From Streptomyces sp. CB02400 (lineage in GTDB: Bacteria > Actinomycetota > Actinomycetes > Streptomycetales > Streptomycetaceae), in NCBI RefSeq assembly GCF_001905725.1, contig NZ_LIWB01000006.1, forward strand, positions 248,001 to 312,000: a stretch of DNA of 64,000 nt, given 5' to 3'. The notes under the pieces are model-generated. The model ran no database searches. It was not told where the DNA came from and worked only from the letters and a program-made list of their open reading frames with translations. Each line of letters begins with the position of its first letter. Position 1 is the stretch's first letter. The position numbers were made by a program, and so were the translations under genes. This document shows positions 1 through 7,741 of the stretch, piece by piece.

Positions 1-2
1 CG

Positions 3-824
3 CACGAACTCCTCGACGCCGCCTACGCCCAAGGCGTCCGCTACTTCGACGCCGCCCGCTCCTACGGCCGCTCCGAGGAGTTCCTCGCCGACTGGCTGAA
101 GAAGAGGACCGACGTCGACGACGTCGTCATCGGCAGCAAATGGGGCTACACCTACACCGCCGACTGGACCACCGACGCCGAGCGGCACGAGGTCAAGGAC
201 CACTCCCTCGCGGCGTACGAGCGTCAGCGCGCCGAGACCGAGGAACTGCTCGGCGACCGGCTCGACCTCTACCAGATCCACTCGGTGACCCCCGAGAGCC
301 CCGCCCTCACCGACAAGGAGCTGCACGCCCGGCTCGCGGAGGCGGCCGGGCAGGGCCTCACCGTCGGCTTCTCCACCAGCGGCCCGGCCCAGGCCGACGC
401 CATCCGCGCCGCCCTCGCCGTCACGGTCGACGGCGAGCTCCTCTTCCGTACCGTCCAGTCGACGTACAACGCCCTGGAGACCTCCGCCGGGCCCGCGCTC
501 GCCGAGGCCCATGACGCGGGGCTCACCGTGATCGTCAAGGAGGGCATGGCCAACGGCCGGCTCGCCGCCGCGAACGCCCCGGAGGCGCTGCGGGCCGTCG
601 CCGAGGAGACCGGGCTCGGCTGTGACGCCGTCGCCCTCGCGGTGGTCCTGCGGCAGCCGTGGGCCGGCGTGGTCCTCTCCGGCGCGGCCACCACCGCCCA
701 GCTCGCCTCCAACCTGCACGCCGCCGTCGTCGACCTCACCGACGACCAGCTCTCCCGCCTCGCCGCCCTGGTCGAGGAGCCCCGGGCCTACTGGGAGCGG
801 CGCGGAGAGCTGCCCTGGCACTGA
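3..824 (+). CDS. aldo/keto reductase (5' end outside window)
   Basis: NAD(P)H-dependent carbonyl reductase of the aldo/keto reductase family, cytosolic. The frame is open at the left edge, so about 25-35 N-terminal residues are missing; 273 residues are visible. All four catalytic tetrad residues appear in family order: Asp and Tyr in FDAARSYG (visible residues 16 and 21), Lys in IGSKWGY (46) and His in YQIHS (93). The C-terminal half shows the barrel strand that ends in VVLRQPW and the GAAT cofactor-side segment. Substrate cannot be told. It is followed after about 90 bp by a TetR-MFS pair with its own operator, so it is probably a separate unit. Confidence 0.9.
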   Translation, partial: HELLDAAYAQGVRYFDAARSYGRSEEFLADWLKKRTDVDDVVIGSKWGYTYTADWTTDAERHEVKDHSLAAYERQRAETEELLGDRLDLYQIHSVTPESPALTDKELHARLAEAAGQGLTVGFSTSGPAQADAIRAALAVTVDGELLFRTVQSTYNALETSAGPALAEAHDAGLTVIVKEGMANGRLAAANAPEALRAVAEETGLGCDAVALAVVLRQPWAGVVLSGAATTAQLASNLHAAVVDLTDDQLSRLAALVEEPRAYWERRGELPWH

Positions 825-853
825 GCACCCAGCCGTTCGTCACGCGACAGCCG

Positions 854-911
854 TGAGACCCGTACGCCTTGAATGAGACATCAATGTCTCACATGGGGTA
901 CGGTTGTCTCA
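854..911. promoter_or_regulatory. nested operator for the TetR-MFS pair
   Basis: A perfect dyad TGAGACAT-CA-ATGTCTCA lies at 874-891. A second pair of half-sites, TGAGAC at 854-859 and GTCTCA at 906-911, is symmetric about the same axis (882.5). The right-hand outer half-site runs into the ATG of the regulator gene. TetR proteins commonly bind such palindromes upstream of their own gene, so self-repression of the regulator and efflux pump is inferred. Confidence 0.75.
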
Positions 912-1480
912 TGGCTGTCGATCGTGACCATGTGCTGCGCAGCGCCGCCGCCCTGCTGACCCGTAAATCCACCGCGACCATGGACGAGGTCGCCAAGGCC
1001 GCCGGGATCAGCCGCGCCACGCTGCACCGGCACTTCGCCGGGCGGGACGCGCTGGTCCGGGCGCTGGAGGCGCTCGGGATCGCCGAGTGCCAGGCCGCCC
1101 TGGCCGCGGCCCGGCCCGACGAGGGACCGGCCGCCGACGCCGTGCGCCGCCTGGTCGCCGCGATCGAACCGCACGCCCCTCTGCTCGCCTTCCTCTACAC
1201 CGAGAACCAGTTGTTCGAGGGCGAGGAGCAGAACGAGGGCTGGGCCGCGATGGACGAGCGCGTCGCCGCGCTGTTCCGGCGCGGCCAGGCGAGCGGGGAG
1301 TTCCGCATCGACCTCACCCCGGCCTGGCTCACCGAGGCGCTCTACGGACTGCTCGCCTCCGCCGCCTGGGCGGTGGCCGAGGGCCGGGTCGCCCCCAAGG
1401 ACTTCACCCACATGATCGTCGAGCTGCTGCTCGGCGGCGTACGACGCCCGGACGCCCCGGCACGAAGGAAGGAATCATGA
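911..1480 (+). CDS. TetR/AcrR family transcriptional regulator
   Basis: DNA-binding repressor of 189 residues. The N-terminal helix-turn-helix is clear at residues about 20-45 (MDEVAKAAGISRATLHRHF), the TetR signature; the C-terminal part is the variable ligand-binding and dimerisation domain. ATG at 911 is chosen because the conserved domain begins directly after it; an upstream in-frame ATG at 869 would place the operator inside the coding region. The stop overlaps the start of the following MFS gene (ATGA), so the two are co-transcribed, and the nested dyad just upstream is its likely binding site. The ligand is probably a substrate of the pump (inference). Confidence 0.92.
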   Translation: MAVDRDHVLRSAAALLTRKSTATMDEVAKAAGISRATLHRHFAGRDALVRALEALGIAECQAALAAARPDEGPAADAVRRLVAAIEPHAPLLAFLYTENQLFEGEEQNEGWAAMDERVAALFRRGQASGEFRIDLTPAWLTEALYGLLASAAWAVAEGRVAPKDFTHMIVELLLGGVRRPDAPARRKES

Positions 1481-2988
1481 CCAGCGCCCTGCGGCCCGGG
1501 ACCACGGCCGAGACGGTGAAGCGGCCGGGCCGGTGGCTCGCGCTCTCCGTCCTCGTGCTCGCCGTGCTGCTGGTGGCCGTCGACGCGACCGTCCTCGGCC
1601 TGGCCACCCCGTACATCAGCGAGGACCTCGCCCCCACCGGCACCCAGTTGCTGTGGATCGGCGACGTCTACTCGTTCGTGATCGCCGGTCTGCTCGTCTC
1701 CATGGGCAGCCTCGGCGACCGCATAGGCCGCAAGCGGATCCTGCTCTGCGGCGCCACCGCGTTCGGCGCGATATCCGTGCTCAACGCCTACGCGCACACG
1801 CCCGAGGTGCTGATCCTCGCGCGGGCCCTGCTGGGTGTCGCCGGCGCCACCCTGATGCCGGCCACCCTCGCCCTGATCCGCAACCTCTTCCACGACCCGC
1901 GCGAACGCAGCCTCGCCATCGGCATCTGGGGCGCGACCGCCTCCGCGGGCACCGCCGTCGGGCCGATACTCGGAGGCTTCCTCCTCGAACACTTCTGGTG
2001 GGGTTCGGTCTTCCTGATCAACCTGCCCGTGATGGCCGTCCTGGTGGCCGTCGGCGTCAAGCTGCTCCCCGAGTCCCGCACCCCGGCCCCCGGCCCCTGG
2101 GACCTGGCCAGTGTCGTCCTGTCCCTGGTCGGCATGGTCGGCGTCGTGTACGCGGTGAAGGAGACCGCGAGTCACGGCTTCGCCTGGTCCGCCCTGGCCG
2201 CAGGGCTGCTGGGCGCGGGCGCCCTGTACGGCTTCGTACGCCGTCAGCTCACCCTCCCCGTCCCGCTGCTGGACATGCGGCTGTTCCGCCACCGCGGGTT
2301 CAGCGGAGCCGTGCTCGCCGATCTGCTGACCATCCTCGGCCTGTCCGGGCTGGTCTTCTTCCTCTCGCAGTATCTGCAACTCGTGCAGGGCAGGCGTCCG
2401 TTCGAGGCGGGACTGGCCGAGCTGCCCGCCGCGATCGGCGCGGTGGCGGCCGGACTGGTCGCCGGCCGGGCCGCCCGGCGCTACTCGGTGCGCTCGGTCG
2501 TCGCCGGAGGGCTGGCGGCCATCGGCCTGGCGCTGGCCGCGCTGACGGTGATCGGCCAGTCCACCGGCTACCCCCTGCTCGGGGCGGCACTGCTGGTGGT
2601 CGGCCTGGGCGCCGGTTTCTCCTTCACGGTGACCGCCGACGTGATCCTCTCCAGCGTGCCCAAGGAACAGGCGGGCGCGGCCTCCGCCGTCTCCGAGACG
2701 GCGTACGAACTCGGCGCGGCCCTCGGCATCGCCGTACTCGGCTCCATCGTGACCGGCGTCTACCGCGGCTTCACGGGCCCGACCGGCACCCCGGCGGAGG
2801 CCCACGAGTCCCTGGGCGGCGCGGTGGAAGCGGCGTCCCACCTGCCCGCCGGCATCGCCGGACCGATGCTCGACGCGGCCCGCCAGTCCTTCGTGGACGG
2901 CCTCACCCTGGCAGCGGGCACAGGAGCGACAGTCCTACTGGCAGCGGCGGCAGCGGCATGGTTCATGCTCCGGAACCAACGGCTCTGA
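1477..2988 (+). CDS. MFS drug/H+ antiporter, DHA2 (14-helix) family
   Basis: Proton-driven multidrug exporter of the EmrB/QacA type in the cytoplasmic membrane, 503 residues, the usual size for the 14-helix DHA2 group. Helix 1 carries the VAVDATVL segment (Asp about 36), the loop between helices 2 and 3 holds motif A (GSLGDRIGRKR, residues 77-87), and helix 5 has motif C-like GxxxGPxxGG (GTAVGPILGG). The start ATG overlaps the stop of the upstream TetR gene; RBS GAAGGAA lies just before it. Substrate range is not predictable. Regulation by the adjacent repressor is inferred from the operator at 854-911. Confidence 0.92.
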   Translation: MTSALRPGTTAETVKRPGRWLALSVLVLAVLLVAVDATVLGLATPYISEDLAPTGTQLLWIGDVYSFVIAGLLVSMGSLGDRIGRKRILLCGATAFGAISVLNAYAHTPEVLILARALLGVAGATLMPATLALIRNLFHDPRERSLAIGIWGATASAGTAVGPILGGFLLEHFWWGSVFLINLPVMAVLVAVGVKLLPESRTPAPGPWDLASVVLSLVGMVGVVYAVKETASHGFAWSALAAGLLGAGALYGFVRRQLTLPVPLLDMRLFRHRGFSGAVLADLLTILGLSGLVFFLSQYLQLVQGRRPFEAGLAELPAAIGAVAAGLVAGRAARRYSVRSVVAGGLAAIGLALAALTVIGQSTGYPLLGAALLVVGLGAGFSFTVTADVILSSVPKEQAGAASAVSETAYELGAALGIAVLGSIVTGVYRGFTGPTGTPAEAHESLGGAVEAASHLPAGIAGPMLDAARQSFVDGLTLAAGTGATVLLAAAAAAWFMLRNQRL

Positions 2989-3028
2989 AAGAGCCGGACT
3001 TGGAGCCACCGGCTGAACAGCCAACCTG

Positions 3029-3064
3029 AAGGGGCGCGGGGAACTGCGCGACCAGCCACAACCC
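3029..3064. repeat. dispersed Streptomyces intergenic repeat
   Basis: The segment beginning AAGGGGCGCGGGGAACTGCG matches, from memory, a repeat scattered through intergenic regions of many Streptomyces genomes. It can fold as a short hairpin (CGCG arms around GGGAACTG). It sits between the convergent MFS and plsC genes and may act in 3'-end formation; function unproven. Confidence 0.5.
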
Positions 3065-3115
3065 ATCCGCACCCGCAGTGCAACCGCAGCCCCCGCCCAG
3101 GCCAGCGCCCAGCGC

Positions 3116-3787
3116 TTATGCCGCCTTCGCCTTACTGGCGTACATGTCGACGTACTCCTGCCCGGACAACCGCATAACCTCACTCATCACCGAGTCGGTC
3201 ACCGCCCGCAGGACATACCGATCACGACCCATCCCGTCGTAACGGGAAAACTCCATCGCCTCACCGAAACGAACCGTCACCTTGCCCGGCCGGGGCAAAC
3301 CCGCACCTCCCGGCTGCAACTTGTCCGTGCCGATCATCGCGAACGGCACGACCGGCGCACCGGTCATCAGGGTGAGCCGGGCGATGCCGGTACGGCCCCG
3401 GTACAGCCGGCCGTCGGGGGAGCGGGTGCCCTCCGGGTAGATGCCGAAGATCCGGCCCTCCTCCAGCACCCGGCGCCCGGTCATCAGTGCCGCCACCCCG
3501 CCCCGGCCGCCGTCGCGGTCGACCGGGATCATGCCGACACCGGTGAAGAACCACGCCATCAGCCGGCCCTTGAGGCCCTTGCCGGTGACGTACTCGTCCT
3601 TGCCGATGAAGACGACCTGACGGTCGCAGACGAGCGGCAGGATCATCGAGTCGATGAACGTCAGATGGTTGCCGGCCAGGATGACGGGACCGTCGCCCGG
3701 GATGTTCTCCGCGCCCTCCACCTGTGGGCGGAACATCAGGCGCATGATCGGGCCGAGCACTGCCTTGATGAGCGCGAAGCGGGACAA
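3116..3787 (-). CDS. plsC: 1-acyl-sn-glycerol-3-phosphate acyltransferase (PlsC family)
   Basis: Membrane-associated acyltransferase that adds the second acyl chain to lysophosphatidic acid, giving phosphatidic acid for phospholipid synthesis. The 223-residue protein has the catalytic HX4D box (NHLTFID, residues 40-46) and the substrate-binding EGTRS box (residues 119-123), with the correct spacing for the family. It converges on the MFS gene and is divergent from the phosphodiesterase gene. Several PlsC paralogues are usual in Streptomyces, so acyl-CoA versus acyl-ACP preference and the precise acceptor are open. Confidence 0.9.
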   Translation of the reverse strand: MSRFALIKAVLGPIMRLMFRPQVEGAENIPGDGPVILAGNHLTFIDSMILPLVCDRQVVFIGKDEYVTGKGLKGRLMAWFFTGVGMIPVDRDGGRGGVAALMTGRRVLEEGRIFGIYPEGTRSPDGRLYRGRTGIARLTLMTGAPVVPFAMIGTDKLQPGGAGLPRPGKVTVRFGEAMEFSRYDGMGRDRYVLRAVTDSVMSEVMRLSGQEYVDMYASKAKAA

Positions 3788-4202
3788 CGGGCCCTCCGGT
3801 GGGAAACGGACGTCGGTTCATGCCGTACGAGTCTGTGCAGGTGAGGACATTACTCGCGGCCCGGGGGGTTGCGCACATCGGGATCGTGGGAGTTCACCGA
3901 GGTCTTACTCACTCTTGACCCGGGTTCACCTGCGGTGGCCCGCCCGTGACCGGCGCGCAACACGGCGGTCAGGCTGTGACGGAAGTCGCCCGGACCCGTA
4001 CACCCCCCGCGTGCCCCTCTCCGCCCGGCCCAACCGGACGAGCCGTCACATCCCCGCCGGAATACGACAGACGTACGTCATCCGCATGAGGGGCGTAAGC
4101 CACACAACATCACCCGTGTGTTCGGCCGGGGGTCTCCCGTGCGTCATCCCCACGCACCTACGATCGCCCCGCACCGGACGAGCCGACACCAGGAGGGCAC
4201 TC
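3788..4202. other. divergent intergenic region, plsC / phosphodiesterase
   Basis: 415 bp without a convincing gene. It holds two GTTCACC units (3892-3898 and 3924-3930) with a GTTCACC-like CTTGACC between them at 3914-3920; this resembles the direct-repeat PHO box of Streptomyces PhoP. Spacing is partly off the 11-bp register (32 bp between the two best units) and the site is about 270 bp from the phosphodiesterase start, so the assignment is tentative. An AGGAGGG ribosome-binding site precedes the ATG at 4203. Confidence 0.4.
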
Positions 4203-5372
4203 ATGGCAACGCGGGAGTCGAACGAACAGGCGGGCGGAACCGGACGGCGGGCCCTCCTCGGCGCGGCGGTGCTCGGCGCCTCCGGATCGGTCCTCGCACT
4301 GGGCGGTACGGCGAGAGCCGCCGACGCCCGGCACGGCGGCGGCCGGGGGCTGAAGAGCCTGCCCGTCCCCACGATCGTCGGCCACCGGGGAGCGAGCGGC
4401 TACCGGCCCGAGCACACCCTCGGCGCCTACCAGCTCGCCCTCGACATGGGCGCGGACATCGTCGAGGCCGGCGACCTCGTCCCCACCAGGGACGGCCACC
4501 TCGTCTGCCGGCACGAACCGGAGATCGGCGGCACCACGGACGTCGCCGACCACCCCGAGTTCGCCGGCCGCCGGACCACCAAGACACTGGACGGCGCCTC
4601 CGTCACCGGCTGGTTCACCGAGGACTTCACCCTCGCCGAGCTGAAGCGGCTGCGCGCCGTCGAGCGCATCCCCGCCAACCGCCCGCACAACACCCTCTAC
4701 GACGGCCGCTGGGAGATCCCCACCTTCGAGGAGGTGCTGCGCTGGCAGGACGAGCAGACCCGCAGGCGCGGCAAGCAGGTCTGGATCTACCCCGAGACCA
4801 AGCACCCCACCTACTTCCGCGGCCTCGGCCTCGGCCTGGAGGAGCGGGTCGCGAAGCTGCTGCGCAGGCACGGCAAGGACCGCCGGAACTCGCCGGTCAT
4901 CCTCCAGTCGTTCGAGCCGACGAGCATCCAGCGGCTGCGCCGGCTCGTGGACAACCCGCTCGTGGTCCTGCTGTCCGGTGCGAACAGCCGCCCCTGGGAC
5001 TTCGTCGAGTCCGGCGACCCGCGCACCGTCGCCGACCTCATCACCCCCGAGGGCCTGAAGGAGATCGCCTCCTACGCCCAGGGCATCGGCCCCACCCTCG
5101 ACCTGGTCATCCCGCGCGACGCGGCCGGCCGGCTCACCGAGCCGACCACGCTGGTGCGGGACGCCCACCGTGCGGGACTGATCCTGCACCCCTACACCTT
5201 GCGCAACGAGAACCCCTTCCTGCCCGCCGACTTCCGCGAGGGCACCGACCCCGACGCCTACGGCGACGTCTTCGGCGCCTACCGGACGTACTTCGCCACC
5301 GGCATCGACGGCGTCTTCACCGACAACCCGGACACCGGACTGCTGGCCCGCGAGGACTTCGTCAACGACTGA
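4203..5372 (+). CDS. secreted glycerophosphodiester phosphodiesterase
   Basis: Hydrolyses glycerophosphodiesters to glycerol-3-phosphate and an alcohol, outside the membrane; such enzymes (GlpQ type) recover phosphate from phospholipid head groups. 389 residues. The N-terminus has a twin-arginine type signal (GRRALLG at residues 14-20, then a hydrophobic stretch and TARAA cleavage region). GDPD motifs: HRGASG (61-66), RPEHT (68-72), a metal-binding acidic pair in VEAGDLVPT and the second His in LVCRHEPE (104). The acidic pair is spaced E-x-x-D rather than the more common E-x-D. ATG at 4203 follows AGGAGGG. A strong terminator follows the gene. Confidence 0.9.
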   Translation: MATRESNEQAGGTGRRALLGAAVLGASGSVLALGGTARAADARHGGGRGLKSLPVPTIVGHRGASGYRPEHTLGAYQLALDMGADIVEAGDLVPTRDGHLVCRHEPEIGGTTDVADHPEFAGRRTTKTLDGASVTGWFTEDFTLAELKRLRAVERIPANRPHNTLYDGRWEIPTFEEVLRWQDEQTRRRGKQVWIYPETKHPTYFRGLGLGLEERVAKLLRRHGKDRRNSPVILQSFEPTSIQRLRRLVDNPLVVLLSGANSRPWDFVESGDPRTVADLITPEGLKEIASYAQGIGPTLDLVIPRDAAGRLTEPTTLVRDAHRAGLILHPYTLRNENPFLPADFREGTDPDAYGDVFGAYRTYFATGIDGVFTDNPDTGLLAREDFVND

Positions 5373-5401
5373 CCTGCTTTGCCCCGGTAGAGGGGATTTC
5401 G

Positions 5402-5433
5402 GGCCGCTCCGGGCAACCCTGCCCGGAGCGGCC
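5402..5433 (+). terminator. intrinsic-type terminator after the phosphodiesterase
   Basis: A perfect 14-bp stem, GGCCGCTCCGGGCA paired with its complement at 5420-5433, with a 4-base loop ACCC. No U-tract follows, which is common for Streptomyces terminators. Confidence 0.8.
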
Positions 5434-5447
5434 GAGTCGTTGCGCGT

Positions 5448-5960
5448 ATGACACACGAGCCGGTCATGGCGTACGAGCTGGTCGTCTCCCTGCGTCCGCT
5501 GCTCACCGCGGAGGCCGCCGCCGAGGCGCTCGGCTCCGGGACCGAACCGGGCGACCTGGAACAGGCGGTGTGGCTGCGCCTCCTGGAGCGTCTCGACACC
5601 TGCGGTCCGCCGTCCGACCCTCCGGGCTGGCTCCGCCGGGCCGTCCGTACGGAGGCCCGCCGCACCCGCCGCGCCGCCCGCCGGGAGACGGCGCTGACCG
5701 GCGACCCCGCCGACACCGGCCACCACGGCCCCGAGGGTCTCGCACTCGCCGCCGCCCGCCGCCGTGCCCTGCGGGACGCCGTACGACGGCTGCCCGGCCG
5801 CTGCCCGGAGCTGATGGAGGCGCTGCTGTCCCCGCGCGACCCGACATACCGGGAGATCGCGGGGGAGTTGGGTATCTCACAGGGCAATCTCGGCCCGGAA
5901 CGTTCCAGATGCCTGGGATGTCTGCGTCGTTTGCTCACACGGGAGGTTGCGGCGCGCTGA
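5448..5960 (+). CDS. short sigma-70-like factor
   Basis: 170-residue protein resembling RNA polymerase sigma factors of the ECF type. A region-2-like helix (DLEQAVWLRLLERL, about residues 37-50) is followed by an Arg-rich stretch, an Ala-rich linker, and a region-4-like helix-turn-helix near the C-terminus (YREIAGELGISQGNLG, about residues 132-147, then ERSRCLGCLRRLL). It is at the small end for ECF factors and no anti-sigma gene is adjacent. ATG at 5448 is used; an internal ATG (MAYELV) at residue 7 is a possible alternative. Function as a sigma factor is inferred from sequence pattern only. Confidence 0.75.
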   Translation: MTHEPVMAYELVVSLRPLLTAEAAAEALGSGTEPGDLEQAVWLRLLERLDTCGPPSDPPGWLRRAVRTEARRTRRAARRETALTGDPADTGHHGPEGLALAAARRRALRDAVRRLPGRCPELMEALLSPRDPTYREIAGELGISQGNLGPERSRCLGCLRRLLTREVAAR

Positions 5961-6017
5961 GGACGGGGATAGGAGTGGGGGACGACAGGTGATCAGGTGA
6001 GCGGGAGGCATGCGCAC

Positions 6018-6515
6018 ATGGGCATGAGCGTGACCATCTCTGCGGCGGCCGAGCAGGACGCGGAGCAGATCTTCAGGTTGCAGTACCTGTGCTTCCAGAG
6101 CGAGGCGGCGCTCTACGGCAACTACCGCATCGACCCGCTCGTCCAGACCCTCGACTCGGTCCGCGAGGAGGTCGCCGCCGACTGTGTCTTCGTCGCCCGC
6201 CTCGGCGACGAGATCGTCGGCTCGGTGCGCGGCAGGATCACCGAGGAGGGCGCCGCCGCGATCGGCAAGCTCTGCGTCCACCCCCGCCTCCAGGGACACG
6301 GCATCGGCGCGCGTCTCCTCCGGGCCGCGGAGTCCGCCCTGGCCGACGAGCGCGGCGCCAGGACCTTCCGCCTGCACGCCGGGCACCGCAGCGAGAGCAG
6401 CCTGCGGCTGTACAGCAAGGTCGGCTACCAGCGGGTGGGCACCTCCCAGGGCGCCGACGGCGTACCGATGATCGTCCTGGAGAAGCAGGCGCAGGCCTAC
6501 GCGACGACCGCCTGA
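6018..6515 (+). CDS. GNAT family N-acetyltransferase
   Basis: Acetyl-CoA-dependent acetyltransferase of 165 residues; acceptor unknown. The acetyl-CoA binding motif A is present as VHPRLQGHGIGARLL (R/Q-x-x-G-x-G/A), preceded by the usual strand (AAIGKLCV) and followed by the C-terminal RLYSKVGY motif B. ATG at 6018 is preferred because GGGAGG lies 9 nt upstream; a GTG at 5997 and an ATG at 6024 are alternatives. Its stop codon abuts the stop of the convergent membrane-protein gene with no spacer. Confidence 0.85.
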   Translation: MGMSVTISAAAEQDAEQIFRLQYLCFQSEAALYGNYRIDPLVQTLDSVREEVAADCVFVARLGDEIVGSVRGRITEEGAAAIGKLCVHPRLQGHGIGARLLRAAESALADERGARTFRLHAGHRSESSLRLYSKVGYQRVGTSQGADGVPMIVLEKQAQAYATTA

Positions 6516-6950
6516 TCAGGACGCGGGCCGCTGCTGCTCCGGCCGCGCCTTGCGCAGCCAGTACAGGGCGGTGAGGGGCAGCAGCACCGGGATGAAGAGG
6601 TAGCCCATCCCGTAGTCCGACCACACGGTGGCGTCGGAGAACGCGGACGGTTCCACCAGTGTCCAGGTCCCCACGGTCAGTACGCCCACGAGCTCGGCGG
6701 CGCAGCACACCAGCGCCGCCCTGCGGGCCGTCTCCCCGCCGCGCACCAGGGTGTAGGTGATGAAGCCGTAGACCACGCCGGCCGCCGCCGACAGCGCGTA
6801 GGCGAGCGGCGCCCGGTCGAACTCGGTGGCGATCTGGTACACGGAGCGCGACACCGCGCCGACGACCATCACCCCGTACAGCCACACCAGCAGCAGTCCG
6901 GGACCGCCGATCAGCCGCGTCCTGGCCGGCTTCTCCTGCGTCGCGGCCAT
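6516..6950 (-). CDS. small integral membrane protein, unknown function
   Basis: 144 residues with four predicted transmembrane segments: LLLVWLYGVMVVGAV, the ALSAAAGVVYGFITYTLV region, LVCCAAELVGVLTVGTW and MGYLFIPVLLPLTALYWL. I do not recognise a functional family. ATG at 6950 is preferred over an upstream in-frame ATG because GGAGG is correctly placed before it. It forms a likely two-gene unit with the small membrane protein just upstream (1-bp gap), a pair that looks co-translated. Confidence 0.85.
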   Translation of the reverse strand: MAATQEKPARTRLIGGPGLLLVWLYGVMVVGAVSRSVYQIATEFDRAPLAYALSAAAGVVYGFITYTLVRGGETARRAALVCCAAELVGVLTVGTWTLVEPSAFSDATVWSDYGMGYLFIPVLLPLTALYWLRKARPEQQRPAS

Positions 6951-6951
6951 C

Positions 6952-7311
6952 TCAGCCTCCCCAGATGTCATAGAGCCGCACCTCGAGCACGGCCAGCACG
7001 ACACCGCTCGCGGCGACCGTCAGCGAACCCCAGCGGGAGCGCTCGCCCAGCGACATGAAGCCGGCCGCCGGGACGCACGCGAACGCGCCGAGCAGATACG
7101 CCACGAAGATCGTCGTGCCCTGCTCCGGCTTCTCGCCCCGGGCCAGTTGCACGATCCCGACGACCAGCTGCGCCAGCGCCAGCAGCGTGACCACGGCCAT
7201 CCCGATGAAGTGCCAGTCCTTCGTCGGCTGGTCACGGTAGGCGGCCCATCCGCACCAGGCGCCGAGCAACAACGCGGCGACACCGGTCACCACCGTCAGG
7301 ACATCAAGCAT
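6952..7311 (-). CDS. small integral membrane protein, unknown function
   Basis: 119 residues with about four hydrophobic segments (LTVVTGVAALLLGAW, the IGMAVVTLLALAQLVVGIV segment, IFVAYLLGAFACVPAAGF and LTVAASGVVLAVLEV). No catalytic motif is visible. The coding sequence ends one base before the start of the next membrane-protein gene on the same strand, so the two products may act together. Third-position G/C is high throughout, supporting that it is coding. Possible promoter lies in the gap shared with the following minus-strand gene at 7325. Confidence 0.85.
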   Translation of the reverse strand: MLDVLTVVTGVAALLLGAWCGWAAYRDQPTKDWHFIGMAVVTLLALAQLVVGIVQLARGEKPEQGTTIFVAYLLGAFACVPAAGFMSLGERSRWGSLTVAASGVVLAVLEVRLYDIWGG

Positions 7312-7324
7312 GGCAGTGACCCTA

Positions 7325-7678
7325 TTACGCCGGAAAACCCCCGGTGTCCTCGCCCCCGGAAGCGCCGGACCCGGCCCCCTCCGTGACCAGTCCGGCGGCG
7401 ACCGCCCACCCGCGGATCCGCGCGTGCGCGCCCGCTTCGGGTGCCGGTTCTGGCGTGTACACCGGGCCCGGGGCGGTCTCGATCAGGTGGGTCATCGTCC
7501 AGGCGAGCCCGTAGCAGTCGTCCGGTCCGAAGCAGCCGGCCAGGGCCTTTGCCTCGGCGAGGCTCAGCGGGCGCGACATCGCTTCGAGCTGCCGCGCCCT
7601 GCGGTCGATCTCGTCCTCCCCGGCCTCCTCGTCGGGCAGCGGTCCGTCCGCCACGAAGGCGCTCACCTCGGGTCTCAT
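7325..7678 (-). CDS. hypothetical protein
   Basis: 117-residue soluble protein, acidic at the N-terminus (DGPLPDEEAGEDEIDRRA) and with a helical middle around SLAEAKALAGCFGPDDCYG that contains two Cys. The C-terminus is Gly/Ser rich. I do not recognise the family. It starts 63 bp from the divergent HAD phosphatase. The ATG at 7678 lacks a strong Shine-Dalgarno sequence; high third-position G/C and the lack of a better frame support the call. Confidence 0.65.
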   Translation of the reverse strand: MRPEVSAFVADGPLPDEEAGEDEIDRRARQLEAMSRPLSLAEAKALAGCFGPDDCYGLAWTMTHLIETAPGPVYTPEPAPEAGAHARIRGWAVAAGLVTEGAGSGASGGEDTGGFPA

Positions 7679-7741
7679 GCCGTGATGGTCGCCACGGCCG
7701 GGGAGTCCGGCAAGGTCCGGCGGGCCCGTAAGGTCGATGGC

